57,816 bases of DNA from Clostridia bacterium (GCA_017631635.1 JAGBSX010000007.1:1-57816), one strand, 5' to 3'; shown: positions 44,954-54,344, counted from the stretch's first letter. Numbers and translations: made by a program. The notes: a model not told the origin generated them from the sequence alone.

Positions 44954-45402
44954 ACCTTACCTCTATTTATTTTGGACATTAATTTGTATAATTTCCCTCT
45001 ACTTTTGAGTACTCTAGTCACCCAAAATACGTACGTTTTGTACCAACACTCTTTGAGAGTATGATTTATTCCTTTTCTAACGAAACTAGTCACTTCGCCT
45101 AGAACTTGGGAGGAGTGTATCTTTTCCAACGTGGTTTGATTATCTCCGACGACATAGATATCGTCACCTTTGACACGGTATACTCTATGTAGCACATAAT
45201 CACCGTTTTGTCGTCGATAATAGACTATCTTTCCCCTCTTGATACTCTCAATAGGGCTAAGTACCACGCTGTCTCTACCACCTACGAATAATGGCAACAT
45301 GCTCACACCAGTCACGACAAAAGATACTTCTTTGCCTTCATTTAGTTGGTCGGCTATGACGCCACTCAATCCAGCGACTTTGACTGTATCTACGTTAGAC
45401 AT
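44950..45402 (-). CDS. Signal-peptidase-like S24/S26 serine peptidase
   Basis: 150 aa. FVVTGVSMLPLF carries the catalytic Ser (SMLP) and GDYVLHRVYRV with YVVGDNQTTLEKI the GDN box of S26 peptidases; the Lys may lie in KRGKIVYYRRQN. There is no N-terminal transmembrane anchor. Such soluble S24/S26 proteins are frequent beside PqqD-type proteins and peptide exporters and are candidate leader peptidases. Overlaps PqqD by eight bases. Confidence 0.8.
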   Translation of the reverse strand: MSNVDTVKVAGLSGVIADQLNEGKEVSFVVTGVSMLPLFVGGRDSVVLSPIESIKRGKIVYYRRQNGDYVLHRVYRVKGDDIYVVGDNQTTLEKIHSSQVLGEVTSFVRKGINHTLKECWYKTYVFWVTRVLKSRGKLYKLMSKINRGKV

Positions 45403-45658
45403 CTATCGCACCTGCTCGTACTAATTCTTCGATATATTCACTCACGTCTTGGCGAATATCTTCTACCGATACGTTGTACTCACTAGCAATACTGCTCAAA
45501 ACTTCTTCTAGAGTATGCTCAGTCTTTAGGTAATCCCAGATGAACCCACCTGTTTCGTTGAGTGTCAATACCTTGTGCATAGATACTTCTCCCTCTATAG
45601 GGACTAATACCAACATGTCGGCTATATTTCTCAATTGATACTTGTTATTAATCTTCAT
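45395..45658 (-). CDS. PqqD-like RRE peptide-binding protein
   Basis: 87 aa from the ATG at 45658 (11 bases inside the kinase-like gene, with AGAGG upstream). KYQLRNIADMLVLVPI is the RRE beta strand set and LTLNETGGFIWDYLKTEHTLEEVLSSI the winged-helix part of PqqD proteins, which bind the leader of ribosomally made peptides. The C-terminal YIEELVRAGAIDV is typical. No radical SAM enzyme is in this window, so the chemistry it would serve is unclear. Confidence 0.88.
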   Translation of the reverse strand: MKINNKYQLRNIADMLVLVPIEGEVSMHKVLTLNETGGFIWDYLKTEHTLEEVLSSIASEYNVSVEDIRQDVSEYIEELVRAGAIDV

Positions 45659-46508
45659 TAAAAATCCTCTCAAAAGCAATATTTAGAGTGTCAACACTCA
45701 TATTTGCACCTAATACGTAGGTAGGTATATTGTGATAGATATTGCCGACACTCTCCAAAGTAGCCAACGTCGTAGCATTGAAGGGGTATACGTAAGATTG
45801 AGACAAATACTTACTCCTTCTCTCATCCATAGGCAATACGTTTATGCTAGGAGTATCGCTACGTGTCAAAAAAACTACTGCCTTGAGCATAGCATAATCA
45901 TTTTGATGAACAAAAGACTTGCCACTCCACGGATTACCATACACCCTAAAGCCATCTTCGACAGGCAATATCATAGGACAATCATCATTAAGTATGATAG
46001 CGCCTTTGTGCTCTACCCACATACTGGCGTGCGTAGATTTGCCAGTACCAGATGGCGCAGATACGAGTACTGCCTCTCCACGGTAAGATATAGCCGAAGA
46101 GTGCAAGAACACGTATCCTCTATGGCAAGCCACTATACGCACAACCTCTCCTATCATATTGAAACATCTCACGTCAATAGGAGCACCACCTATCGGCTCT
46201 AAATCTATGCAAGTGATATTTGCACAGGTCAAATCACCAGATATCTCTATAAAAGAGGTGACTTCTCCACTATCTTCTAGTACGTCGTATAGCACGTAAT
46301 CTCCTCTCTTGCTATAGCCGTATCTGCGATAATACTTCTCCCTGATTATATCTACGTCTGGTATATCTATACTTGTCTTGACGTTGACTTTTATATCAAT
46401 ATCAACCTTATCCGTAGAGCAAATTTCATATTTTTGCATATTACGAATTACAGCGTCACCGCTGTAATTCGTGGCAATATTCATATCTGCTATACGGTAA
46501 TAATTCAT
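45648..46508 (-). CDS. HPr-kinase-like P-loop protein
   Basis: 286 aa. Walker A SAPSGTGKSTHASMW (about 150-164), LNDDCPMI (metal-binding Asp pair) and GNPWSGKSF match the HPr kinase/PEPCK-like fold found in lasso-peptide and other RiPP clusters, where the enzyme phosphorylates the peptide. The N-terminal 130 residues lack the normal HprK receiver domain. It ends overlapped with PqqD and starts overlapping the DUF4380 stop, so the four genes are translationally linked. Confidence 0.82.
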   Translation of the reverse strand: MNYYRIADMNIATNYSGDAVIRNMQKYEICSTDKVDIDIKVNVKTSIDIPDVDIIREKYYRRYGYSKRGDYVLYDVLEDSGEVTSFIEISGDLTCANITCIDLEPIGGAPIDVRCFNMIGEVVRIVACHRGYVFLHSSAISYRGEAVLVSAPSGTGKSTHASMWVEHKGAIILNDDCPMILPVEDGFRVYGNPWSGKSFVHQNDYAMLKAVVFLTRSDTPSINVLPMDERRSKYLSQSYVYPFNATTLATLESVGNIYHNIPTYVLGANMSVDTLNIAFERIFNED

Positions 46509-47407
46509 TATTTAGAATATTTCTCCAACAATTCTAGTATAGTCTTCTCATCTTTGCTATCAGGACACTCTATACCGTCAAACAAAGACCACTTTTCTTC
46601 GTGCTCTACAGCCTCGTCGTGTGCTAGTTGGTACATAGGAGATAGGCTCTCCATCTCCAACATATCGCTATTGGTAAACGTCTCAAAAGAACAGTTGCCG
46701 TCTGGATAATACGCATCATTGTCGTGGGTATGTTTCTTGACAAACAATTGGTTGTGTACAAAATATCCTACTACACCAGCAGTATTTTGCATACCAAACT
46801 TAAATTTACGAGTAGCGTTGGTATCCTGCTTGACCGTAATGACGTCATTTCCCCAATATACTCTGCTGTCTGCCATTATGGTATAAGGCCAAAGTGTCAA
46901 ACTACGATCGCTGAGTAGTTGGTCATAATCCCCTCTCACTACAGGTATAGCCTCCATACCACCTGGACATAGTACGCTTAGAGCCCAAGCAGCACACTCT
47001 ATCTCCCAATAATTGCGATTGATGACGGTATGCTTAATAGTCATCTCTCCATTGTCGTCCATGGTGATTTGCATGCGCTTTTCGATACCTATGCTATCTT
47101 CGTACTGGATAGTGGATACTCCATTGTCGATAAGTTCGTAATCGATAGGACTATTGTCTGGTACGTAAGAACGTACTGCTAGTTCTGGAGAGTGCCATAG
47201 ACGGTGTCCACCATAGTTAACCCACTCTTCTTGTCCACTAGTACCTAGCAAACTCTCGTCGTTTTGCATAATATTCTCTTTGCCTACAAAACCGTATCTC
47301 ATCACACGTGGACCTACCTCAGTAGTGACCACAGCCTCTATGATACCATTTGTGATATATACACAATCTTTCCAACCCTTGTATTCGTCCAAATAAACTT
47401 TAACCAT
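46508..47407 (-). CDS. DUF4380-like beta-sandwich protein (galactose-mutarotase-like)
   Basis: 299 aa. NGIIEAVVTTEVGPRVMRYGF, YGGHRLWHSPE and the strand-rich C-terminus fit the DUF4380/galactose-mutarotase-like superfamily, which binds carbohydrate. No signal peptide. AAAGGAG precedes the start. Possible role: sugar epimerisation or recognition. It is coupled downstream to the kinase-like gene, but may just be an operon neighbour. Confidence 0.75.
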   Translation of the reverse strand: MVKVYLDEYKGWKDCVYITNGIIEAVVTTEVGPRVMRYGFVGKENIMQNDESLLGTSGQEEWVNYGGHRLWHSPELAVRSYVPDNSPIDYELIDNGVSTIQYEDSIGIEKRMQITMDDNGEMTIKHTVINRNYWEIECAAWALSVLCPGGMEAIPVVRGDYDQLLSDRSLTLWPYTIMADSRVYWGNDVITVKQDTNATRKFKFGMQNTAGVVGYFVHNQLFVKKHTHDNDAYYPDGNCSFETFTNSDMLEMESLSPMYQLAHDEAVEHEEKWSLFDGIECPDSKDEKTILELLEKYSK

Positions 47408-47422
47408 AATTTTTCTCCTTTT

Positions 47423-48925
47423 TTAGTATTGTATATTTCCATCGTCAATCGGTGGTACGTTATCATCTTGTGGTGGTGCTAGAGAGTCGTCCATAGGAGG
47501 TACGTACTCCTCTTGCAAAGGCGCATTAGTAGTATTCTCACTATTCTTAGGAGCGCTTTTCTTAACCTCCTCCTCTCTAATCTCTGCTCTAGTAAGTTCT
47601 CTAAAGGATACTGTTTCACCAGAGAATTTGAGAGGTATCTCTCCTTGTGGTCCATTACGATGCTTGGCTATCTTGAGAGTCACCAACTTGTCCGAAGAAG
47701 TCTCGTTTCTATCTTGAGGAGACAAGAATATAACGATATCTGCGTCTTGCTCGATAGAACCAGAATCTCTTAGGTCAAATAGTTGTAGACCACCTTCGTC
47801 ACTATTACGTTTAGCACCGGCACGGTTGACCTGTGATAGCAACAATACTGGCACTTTGAGTTCCATAGCCATCATCTTGAGTGTACGAGTGATAGAACCT
47901 ATTTCTTGTTGACGGCTCTCTGCACTCCTACCGTTGGTAGTAGCACCTAGCATAAGTTGTAGATAGTCTATCATGACTAGGTCTAGTCCCTTATCTTTCT
48001 TGAGACGACGACACTTGGCTACGATCTCGTTTGGATTGGCCTCCATACTCTCGTCTATGTATATCTCTCCTACGCTAGTCAGCACCTTCTTGGCTGCCCA
48101 CAATTTCTTGAAGTCGGTATCTCTATCTAGAGTACCACTAGTAGCCCTCTGCATGCTTACTCCACTAACTGAACACAACATACGTTGAGCCAACTGTACA
48201 GATGACATTTCTAGAGCGAATACAGCGGCTATTCTCTTTTGCTTTTCGTCGGTGACTGCATTAGCCACTATATTCATAGCCAAAGAAGTCTTACCTATAC
48301 CAGGGCTAGCAGCCAATATAATAAGGTCAGACTTTTGCAAACCTTTGGTCATTTGGTCAAAGGTAGGCAATCCTGTCATAATACCTCTCATAGATTGAGG
48401 ATCTCTAGTTATTTGCTCCATACGGTCTAGGGCCTCGCCTAGAGCATTATCAATGGATACTAGATCTCCTCTATCTTCCCTCTTGTTGATATCAAATATC
48501 ATCTTCTCTGCACTAAGTAGCGTACCTCTGGCATCAGTACTCTCGTATGCCTCTTTGATAATCTCTTGGGAAGTGTGTATGATAGACCTGCGTAGAGCAT
48601 CTCTACGCACTAGTTCCGAATAATCCTTGACATTGGCGGCAGATGGCACGATACGTGTCAACTCTGTCACGTAAGGAATACCTCCCACCTCATCTAACTT
48701 GCCCATATTGTCCAAAGTATCTGTCAAGGTGATAAAGTCTATGTTTTTGTTTGCCTTGACTAGAGTAATCATAGCCTCAAATATAGTACGATGGGCATTG
48801 ATATAAAAGTCTGACGGTGTATGCCTACCTGTCAATTCCAATGCTACGTTGTTGTCTATCAATATGCAACCTAATAGACATTGTTCGGCTTCTCTATTGT
48901 TTGGCATTATTCTGGGTTGTTCCAT
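47423..48925 (-). CDS. dnaB: Replicative DNA helicase DnaB
   Basis: 500 aa from the ATG at 48925 behind GGAG; a longer frame to 49012 overlaps the lipoprotein gene and is not preferred. N-terminal primase-binding domain (NREAEQCLLGCILIDN), linker, then RecA-like core: Walker A AASPGIGKTSLAMN, DLVMIDYLQLM, LLLSQVNRAG. The C-terminal 60 residues are low-complexity and proline-rich (PPMDDS, PPQDD, PPIDD). No rplI neighbour, though it is common elsewhere. Confidence 0.96.
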   Translation of the reverse strand: MEQPRIMPNNREAEQCLLGCILIDNNVALELTGRHTPSDFYINAHRTIFEAMITLVKANKNIDFITLTDTLDNMGKLDEVGGIPYVTELTRIVPSAANVKDYSELVRRDALRRSIIHTSQEIIKEAYESTDARGTLLSAEKMIFDINKREDRGDLVSIDNALGEALDRMEQITRDPQSMRGIMTGLPTFDQMTKGLQKSDLIILAASPGIGKTSLAMNIVANAVTDEKQKRIAAVFALEMSSVQLAQRMLCSVSGVSMQRATSGTLDRDTDFKKLWAAKKVLTSVGEIYIDESMEANPNEIVAKCRRLKKDKGLDLVMIDYLQLMLGATTNGRSAESRQQEIGSITRTLKMMAMELKVPVLLLSQVNRAGAKRNSDEGGLQLFDLRDSGSIEQDADIVIFLSPQDRNETSSDKLVTLKIAKHRNGPQGEIPLKFSGETVSFRELTRAEIREEEVKKSAPKNSENTTNAPLQEEYVPPMDDSLAPPQDDNVPPIDDGNIQY

Positions 48926-48927
48926 AA

Positions 48928-49608
48928 TTAATCTCCTATGTGTTTTCTTCTTATTATGAGATATGGTATCAGGAAGGATGCTATCCCTACTATCGCTATG
49001 AGGATATACCATATCAAGTTGTTGAGAGTCGTTTGGCTGATGACTACCTCTATGCTATCTACCTGCGACAAGGTGTACTGCCACTCGTGTATATAATTGC
49101 CACTAACGGTAGTAAAATTGTCACAGTTGGTAGTGATAGACTTGTAATCTGTAATATATCTATAACTACACTCCATACCGTATATATATTCGCTACTCAC
49201 ACCTATAGTGGATAGGTTGTCCATAAGATACTTGGCAAAATCGCTGTCCAAATATGTGTATTGAGACAACTTTGAGGTGGTCGTTATCTTTTGATATAGC
49301 AAAGTATATTCGTAGACGGTATTCTCATCACCTCTGCTAGTACTGTCGCTATGATAATTCGACTTGCGTAGCGAGAGGACGCCATTGAGATATGAGTTTT
49401 GCTCAAATCCTACAGTAGCAAAATATTCTACTATAACACTTGCAAACCTATCACGGATATCATCATCCAAGTCTTCTAAACTTATGCTGACTACTTCGGT
49501 ACTTTGTCTAGTACCATAGGTCTTGGAGTGCTGTATCGACTGCGCACAACCACTCTGTCCTACGACTAGCAAGGGTATGAGTATTGATAATAATATCTTC
49601 TTAATCAT
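48928..49608 (-). CDS. Putative lipoprotein with C-terminal membrane anchor
   Basis: 226 aa, no family recognised. It begins with a signal peptide ending in the lipobox VVGQSGCAQ, has a soluble domain of alternating strands (VVSISLEDLDDDIRDRF, VEYFATVGF), and ends with a transmembrane helix WYILIAIVGIASFLIPYLII and basic tail. It overlaps pepF by eight bases and precedes dnaB. A possible cell-envelope role; no catalytic motif. Confidence 0.6.
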   Translation of the reverse strand: MIKKILLSILIPLLVVGQSGCAQSIQHSKTYGTRQSTEVVSISLEDLDDDIRDRFASVIVEYFATVGFEQNSYLNGVLSLRKSNYHSDSTSRGDENTVYEYTLLYQKITTTSKLSQYTYLDSDFAKYLMDNLSTIGVSSEYIYGMECSYRYITDYKSITTNCDNFTTVSGNYIHEWQYTLSQVDSIEVVISQTTLNNLIWYILIAIVGIASFLIPYLIIRRKHIGD

Positions 49609-51391
49609 CTAAACTCTTGAGTTGTATGAGAGTATCCTCAAATACTTTCATAGCAGTCTTAAATACTTCTTTGGTGGATACCAAATCCAAACCTGCTACT
49701 GCCAAAGTCTCTAGAGGTGTCTTGCTACCACCTATTGACAAAAACTCTTTGTACTTCTCTAGCGCACCCTCTTCACCTCTAAATATCCTGTCTGCGATAG
49801 TCACGGCACATATCATACCAGTCGCATACTTGTACACGTAAAATGCTGAATAGAAATGAGGTATACGAGCCCACTCGTATCTAATCAAATCGTCGCTAAC
49901 TACCGATTTGCCATAGTATTGTCTATTTAGTCTATGGTATTCATCACTCATTACTTCCCAAGTCAAAGGTTGACCTTGCTCCACCTTTTCGTGAGAAAAT
50001 TTCTCAAATTCCGAAAACATAGTTTGTCTAAATATCGTCGTACGGAACATATCCAAAAAATACGACAATAGATATTTTTTGAGTTTCTTGTCCTCGGTAG
50101 ATGCCAATAGATATTTGATGAGCAAAACCTCGTTGACGGTAGATGCTATCTCTGCGACAAATATCTCGTAGTCGTGACACGCATATGGTTGCGCGTGCGA
50201 ACTATAATACGAGTGCATAGCGTGACCTAATTCGTGCGCTATGGTAAATACGTCGTGAGTAGTCTTGGTGTAATTAAATAATACGTATGGATGCACTCCA
50301 TACACTCCCCAGGAATATGCACCACTTCTCTTGCCTTTGTTCTCATATACGTCTACCCAACCGTCTGTCAGGGCTGTATTGATGACGGAGATATAATCCT
50401 CTCCCATCACACCTAGCGCTTTCTTGACCAAATCGCAAGCATCCTCGTACTCTAGTTTGATATCAGCACCTTCGCAAATAGGCACGTACATATCGTACAT
50501 ATGGAGTTTGTCGTATCCTAGAGCCTTTTTGCGATATGCTACGTATGAGTGGAGAGTCTTGAGTGCTCCATGGATAGAAGATAGCAAATTTGTATACACT
50601 TTGGGGTTGATATCCTCTCTAGATAGCGCCTTGGCCATAGCAGATTTGTATCCTCTAGCCTCTGCGTAAAACACGTCTTTTTTTACACTACCAGAATATA
50701 CTGCAGATATAGTATTGATTATATCCTTGTATGCTCCAAACATAGAGGTAAACGCACGCTTACGCACTTTGCGATCAGGAGACTGCAAAAAGTACGAATA
50801 TCTACCGTGAGACATATCCATATCTCCCTCTGGAGTCTTGACCTTGTCCCACTTGATATCTACGTTGTCTATCATGGAAAATATGTTTTCAAATCCACCA
50901 CTAAAACTGCCGACTTTGGAGAGGATTTTCTCTTCCTTCTCACTGAGGATATGTCTCTTGTCTTTAATAATCTTCTTTAGATAAGGAGCATATGCCACAA
51001 ATTCACTCTTGCTGGCTATATCGGATAGTCTAGTAGTGCTAAATTTGGTCAATTCTGGAGTGATAAATGACGTAATCTCTCCAAACTTGACTGCTAATCT
51101 CTCTACTCTATCAGTCATGGCTTGGTACTTGGTATTTGATTCGTCAGTATGATAATGCATAGTTGCATAGGCTATGAGTCTACCAAACTTTTTGGACAAA
51201 TCACTCTCTAAGTCTAGACACTCTAGTAGCGACGATTCGTCTGCTAGTTTGCCTTGATAACCAATCAACTCTTGCATGCGAGTGGATATCTGGCTATACA
51301 AGTCCTCCCAGTCGTCATCACTAGCCACCAAGTCGGTGAGTCTCCACTTGTACTTCGCATCTATACTGTCTCGATTTATTAGTTTTTGCAT
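49601..51391 (-). CDS. pepF: Oligoendopeptidase F
   Basis: Cytosolic M3B metallopeptidase that cuts 7-17 residue peptides. 596 aa; zinc motif HELGH at 386-390 with the downstream Glu about 24 residues on, after YACHDYEIFVAEIAST. WGVYGVHPYVLFNYTKT precedes it as in the family. GGTGAGGAG and a stop three bases upstream set the start. It is often near peptide export and signal-peptide turnover genes. Confidence 0.96.
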   Translation of the reverse strand: MQKLINRDSIDAKYKWRLTDLVASDDDWEDLYSQISTRMQELIGYQGKLADESSLLECLDLESDLSKKFGRLIAYATMHYHTDESNTKYQAMTDRVERLAVKFGEITSFITPELTKFSTTRLSDIASKSEFVAYAPYLKKIIKDKRHILSEKEEKILSKVGSFSGGFENIFSMIDNVDIKWDKVKTPEGDMDMSHGRYSYFLQSPDRKVRKRAFTSMFGAYKDIINTISAVYSGSVKKDVFYAEARGYKSAMAKALSREDINPKVYTNLLSSIHGALKTLHSYVAYRKKALGYDKLHMYDMYVPICEGADIKLEYEDACDLVKKALGVMGEDYISVINTALTDGWVDVYENKGKRSGAYSWGVYGVHPYVLFNYTKTTHDVFTIAHELGHAMHSYYSSHAQPYACHDYEIFVAEIASTVNEVLLIKYLLASTEDKKLKKYLLSYFLDMFRTTIFRQTMFSEFEKFSHEKVEQGQPLTWEVMSDEYHRLNRQYYGKSVVSDDLIRYEWARIPHFYSAFYVYKYATGMICAVTIADRIFRGEEGALEKYKEFLSIGGSKTPLETLAVAGLDLVSTKEVFKTAMKVFEDTLIQLKSLDD

Positions 51392-51393
51392 AT

Positions 51394-51990
51394 TTACTCC
51401 TCACCTATTATGCCTAGTCCCGTGCTAGACTCTATCGAATCAATTATTTTATTTAGAGTCTCGTCGTCCAATCTCTCTTGGTGCGTCTCGTATGATCTCA
51501 TCACTCTCATCACTTGAGTAAAAGATACCCTTTGTCCTATCTCAATCTGTGGCATAGTACTAAATGTGTCCCACAGTATCCTAGTCACTTCTGCTAGTCC
51601 CTTATGGTCCTTGCCCTTGTAAAATAGCATATCGTGATACTCTATACCGTCTTTGAGAATAGTCTCGGTGTCCATACCCAAAAAATATCCTATCTCCACG
51701 CTAGTATCTTGTGAAAGAATACTGCGAAGATTATTAAAATACCTCTTGGCAGGTTTGTAGGTAATAGAGATATATATAATCAACCAAATTATCCAAATCG
51801 CTAGCGTCAAAGAATTGATAATATAATACAAAGCATCAGTCTCTCCCCACTCTAACACCAACAACTTCGTTACAAAAATACCTGCGTTGATAAGTAATCC
51901 TATCACAATAGACAAGATTAGAATTAGTCTCACTTTGGTGTATTCTCTCTTGGTAGATTCGTAATATTCGTGTGTATAAAGATGAGTCAT
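51394..51990 (-). CDS. Two-helix membrane protein of unknown function
   Basis: 198 aa. Two transmembrane helices (about 21-43 and 57-78; LILILSIVIGLLINAGIF, SLTLAIWIIWLIIYISI), then a cytosolic domain with FLGMDTETILKDGIEYHDMLF and a helical tail ending GIIGEE. No Shine-Dalgarno is visible; the start was taken from the first ATG. It is the first gene of the pepF-dnaB-trpS operon. Family not recognised. Confidence 0.6.
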   Translation of the reverse strand: MTHLYTHEYYESTKREYTKVRLILILSIVIGLLINAGIFVTKLLVLEWGETDALYYIINSLTLAIWIIWLIIYISITYKPAKRYFNNLRSILSQDTSVEIGYFLGMDTETILKDGIEYHDMLFYKGKDHKGLAEVTRILWDTFSTMPQIEIGQRVSFTQVMRVMRSYETHQERLDDETLNKIIDSIESSTGLGIIGEE

Positions 51991-52030
51991 ATAGACTAAA
52001 TTACCCCACTATAATTAAAATATTTTAATT

Positions 52031-52059
52031 ATTATAACACCGTTTGCAAGTTTTTACAA
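52031..52059 (-). promoter_or_regulatory. Promoter of the pepF-dnaB-trpS operon
   Basis: Minus strand -35 TTGTAA (52054-52059), 17-bp spacer, -10 TATAAT (52031-52036), about 40 bases before 51990. Confidence 0.7.
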
Positions 52060-52145
52060 CATAAATTGCACCTTAATTTATAATTTTAGGAGTTTTTTTG
52101 CAAAAACTACACACAATAACATTGTAGCCAACCAAGGAGTGATTT

Positions 52146-52304
52146 ATGAAAATTAAAAAAATTAGAAAATTTATTCCAAATCAAACTGACGAAAGTAAGT
52201 CTGGCACTAACTACGGAGAAGGTCCTAGTTTTGATCCGTTAGGTTCATATACAGGAGTACCTTTCGTAGTAGAAGAGCCTATTCAGGACGCCGACGATCT
52301 CTAA
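52146..52304 (+). CDS. Orphan 52-aa peptide with a GSYTG and acidic tail
   Basis: Starts MKIKKIRKFIPNQ behind AAGGAG (seven-base gap), then an acidic-polar middle with FDPLGSYTGVPF and a C-terminal PIQDADDL. There is no signal peptide and no transmembrane segment; the basic head, Gly/Ser/Thr core and acidic tail have the style of a leader-and-core peptide or a short regulatory tail. It overlaps the convergent murC stop by three bases. Similar DPxGSYTG ... QDADDL peptides are recalled from Clostridia genomes but cannot be confirmed here. Function unknown. Confidence 0.7.
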   Translation: MKIKKIRKFIPNQTDESKSGTNYGEGPSFDPLGSYTGVPFVVEEPIQDADDL

Positions 52305-53617
52305 AGTTTGACCTTGAGAGGCATATCACCTGCACCAAGTAGCAACACAAAACTATCTTTGTCAACGTGAGCAACTATATCCTCACAAATGTGTGCCATA
52401 GGTAGATAAGTGACTTTTTTGAGACGAGAGACTAGACCTGTGTACAATTGATACGCACTAAGTCCGTCTGTCGGACTCTCTCTAGCAGGATATTCCTCTA
52501 CTATGACTACCTCGTCTGCCATATCAAAACAACCCAAAAATTCATCATACAACTGCAATGTACGAGAATAAGTATGAGGTTGAAAAACGGCGACTATTTT
52601 GGAGGTGGTCACCTGTCTTGCAGTAGCAAGCACGGCTTTGATTTCGCAGGGGTGGTGAGCATAATCCGAGACTACTTTTGCACCACTTGTAGTGGGCAAA
52701 TACTCAAAGCGTCTGAGAATTCCTCGATACTTTGATAATGTAGTAGACACACTACTAGCATCTACTCCTAGCCTTACGGCTACGGCGTAGGATACTAACG
52801 CGTTGGCTACGTTGTGTTTACCATACACCTTTAGACTTATCTCATCACCTCTCACCCCGTTAAATACCGGGGTAAATACATATCTACCATTTACATTTCT
52901 AACCTCGTCAGCAAAAATATCTTTGCCGACGGTTATAGAATTTTTGTCCACTAGACAACTCTCACCAAACACGCAAAATCCCTCGTCTATCACACTATTT
53001 GCAAACGCAACGAAAGTCTGCTTGACACTATCGATACTCTCATAACAATCCGGATGGTCAAAGTCAACGTTTAGCACGATAGCGACCTGTGGCTTTAGAG
53101 TGAGTAGGCTATGTTTATATTCGCACGCTTCGGTGATAAAATAATCGTATCCACCTGCCACACCTCCTACGCCTAGAGAGGTTAATTCTGCCCCCAAGTG
53201 ACAAGTCGGCGATAGCCCAGCGTCCATAAATATCTCGCTCAACATACCACTCACAGTACTCTTGCCGTGAGTACCCGCGACGGCTATCACTTGACGATAA
53301 TCTCTAGACAAATTAGCCAAAAACACGCTCCTCTCAACACACAAAATCCCCTTGGACCTAGCGAAACTCAACTCCTCGTCATCTAGAGGTATAGCGCCAG
53401 TATATACAACCAAATCAACGTCATCAAGCACGCTAATATCTGCTCCTATACATACACGAATACCCCTCTTCGTTAGGTACTCATAGCGATAATTGTACGA
53501 CATGTCCGAACCTGTCACCAATGGTACTTGACTAGAGCAAATGATAGCCAAAGAACTAAGGCTAGAGCCTAATATACCTATAAAATGAACGTGTGAAAAA
53601 CCTTCTAAATATTTCAT
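52301..53617 (-). CDS. murC: UDP-N-acetylmuramate-L-alanine ligase
   Basis: Adds L-Ala to UDP-MurNAc, the first peptide step of peptidoglycan. 438 aa. HFIGILGSSLSSLAIICS is the N-terminal domain, GTHGKSTVSGML the ATP loop, and DYAHHPCEIKAVL and FQPHTYSRTLQLYDEF the C-terminal signatures. No Shine-Dalgarno is visible before the ATG; TATCAT or CATAAT lies just upstream, so the mRNA could be leaderless. The residual spacer to spoVG (53618-53780) is AT-rich and holds nothing else seen. Confidence 0.95.
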   Translation of the reverse strand: MKYLEGFSHVHFIGILGSSLSSLAIICSSQVPLVTGSDMSYNYRYEYLTKRGIRVCIGADISVLDDVDLVVYTGAIPLDDEELSFARSKGILCVERSVFLANLSRDYRQVIAVAGTHGKSTVSGMLSEIFMDAGLSPTCHLGAELTSLGVGGVAGGYDYFITEACEYKHSLLTLKPQVAIVLNVDFDHPDCYESIDSVKQTFVAFANSVIDEGFCVFGESCLVDKNSITVGKDIFADEVRNVNGRYVFTPVFNGVRGDEISLKVYGKHNVANALVSYAVAVRLGVDASSVSTTLSKYRGILRRFEYLPTTSGAKVVSDYAHHPCEIKAVLATARQVTTSKIVAVFQPHTYSRTLQLYDEFLGCFDMADEVVIVEEYPARESPTDGLSAYQLYTGLVSRLKKVTYLPMAHICEDIVAHVDKDSFVLLLGAGDMPLKVKL

Positions 53618-53785
53618 ATATTATGATATGAAGGTCTGCAAAATATTGTGAAAATGCAAAAATCATTGGATTTCAATTTTTTGGCAAAAATTTTGTAAAA
53701 ATGCGATTTATTGACTAAAAAAACAAAAAAATGTGTGATTTTAAGCAAAAATAACGAAATTTTTTAAGAATTTTGCTAAAAATAT

Positions 53786-53814
53786 TTGCTACACGCTAAA
53801 AAATAGTTTATAAT
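53786..53814 (+). promoter_or_regulatory. spoVG promoter
   Basis: -35 TTGCTA (53786-53791), 17-bp spacer, -10 TATAAT (53809-53814). It looks sigma-A-like rather than sigma-H. Confidence 0.75.
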
Positions 53815-53862
53815 GTATCTAGTGTAGTGGGGTTTACACAATAATTAAGGTTGGTGAAAATT

Positions 53863-54138
53863 ATGATGATTACAGACGTTCGCATTAGAATTGTCAAGAA
53901 GGATGATGCCAAATTGAAGGCAGTTGCATCGATTACTATTGACGATTGCTTCGTAGTACACGACATCAAGGTTATCGAAGGGGCTGAAGGCAACTTCATC
54001 GCTATGCCAAGTCGCAAGACTCCAGAGGGCGAATACAAGGACATCGCACATCCTATCAAAGTGGCAACTAGAGAAGAAATAAAGAATCTAATTCTCTCCG
54101 CATACGCCAAAGCAGTAGCTGAAGCGGACGCAGAGTAA
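53863..54138 (+). CDS. spoVG: SpoVG RNA/DNA-binding regulator
   Basis: 91 aa from the ATG at 53863 behind [59 protein letters not shown] match SpoVG throughout. SpoVG binds nucleic acid and controls septation, capsule or virulence in different Bacillota, so it does not prove sporulation. An ATG at 53866 is an equally good start. Confidence 0.95.
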   Translation: MMITDVRIRIVKKDDAKLKAVASITIDDCFVVHDIKVIEGAEGNFIAMPSRKTPEGEYKDIAHPIKVATREEIKNLILSAYAKAVAEADAE

Positions 54139-54174
54139 CAGTATTTAGCCCCATTACCTATATGAGTAAAAAAT

Positions 54175-54200
54175 CGGTATCGAAATGATACCGTTTTTTT
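54175..54200 (+). terminator. spoVG terminator
   Basis: Stem CGGTATC/GATACCG with GAAAT loop and seven T. Confidence 0.9.
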
Positions 54201-54344
54201 ATAAAAATAATTCTTCCCTTATCCTTGACGCTGAGTATATTTATCCACACGTCCCCCTATCGACATTTTAATATCTAACAAATAAAAAAAAGTTTGGGCA
54301 AATTTGCTGTTCCGTTAGGGATTTTTAGTTCGTATTAAAAATGT

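Noticed and set aside
53808-54110. Minus-strand frames opposite spoVG.
   Set aside because: They are antisense to a confident SpoVG gene and have no ribosome site or known domain.
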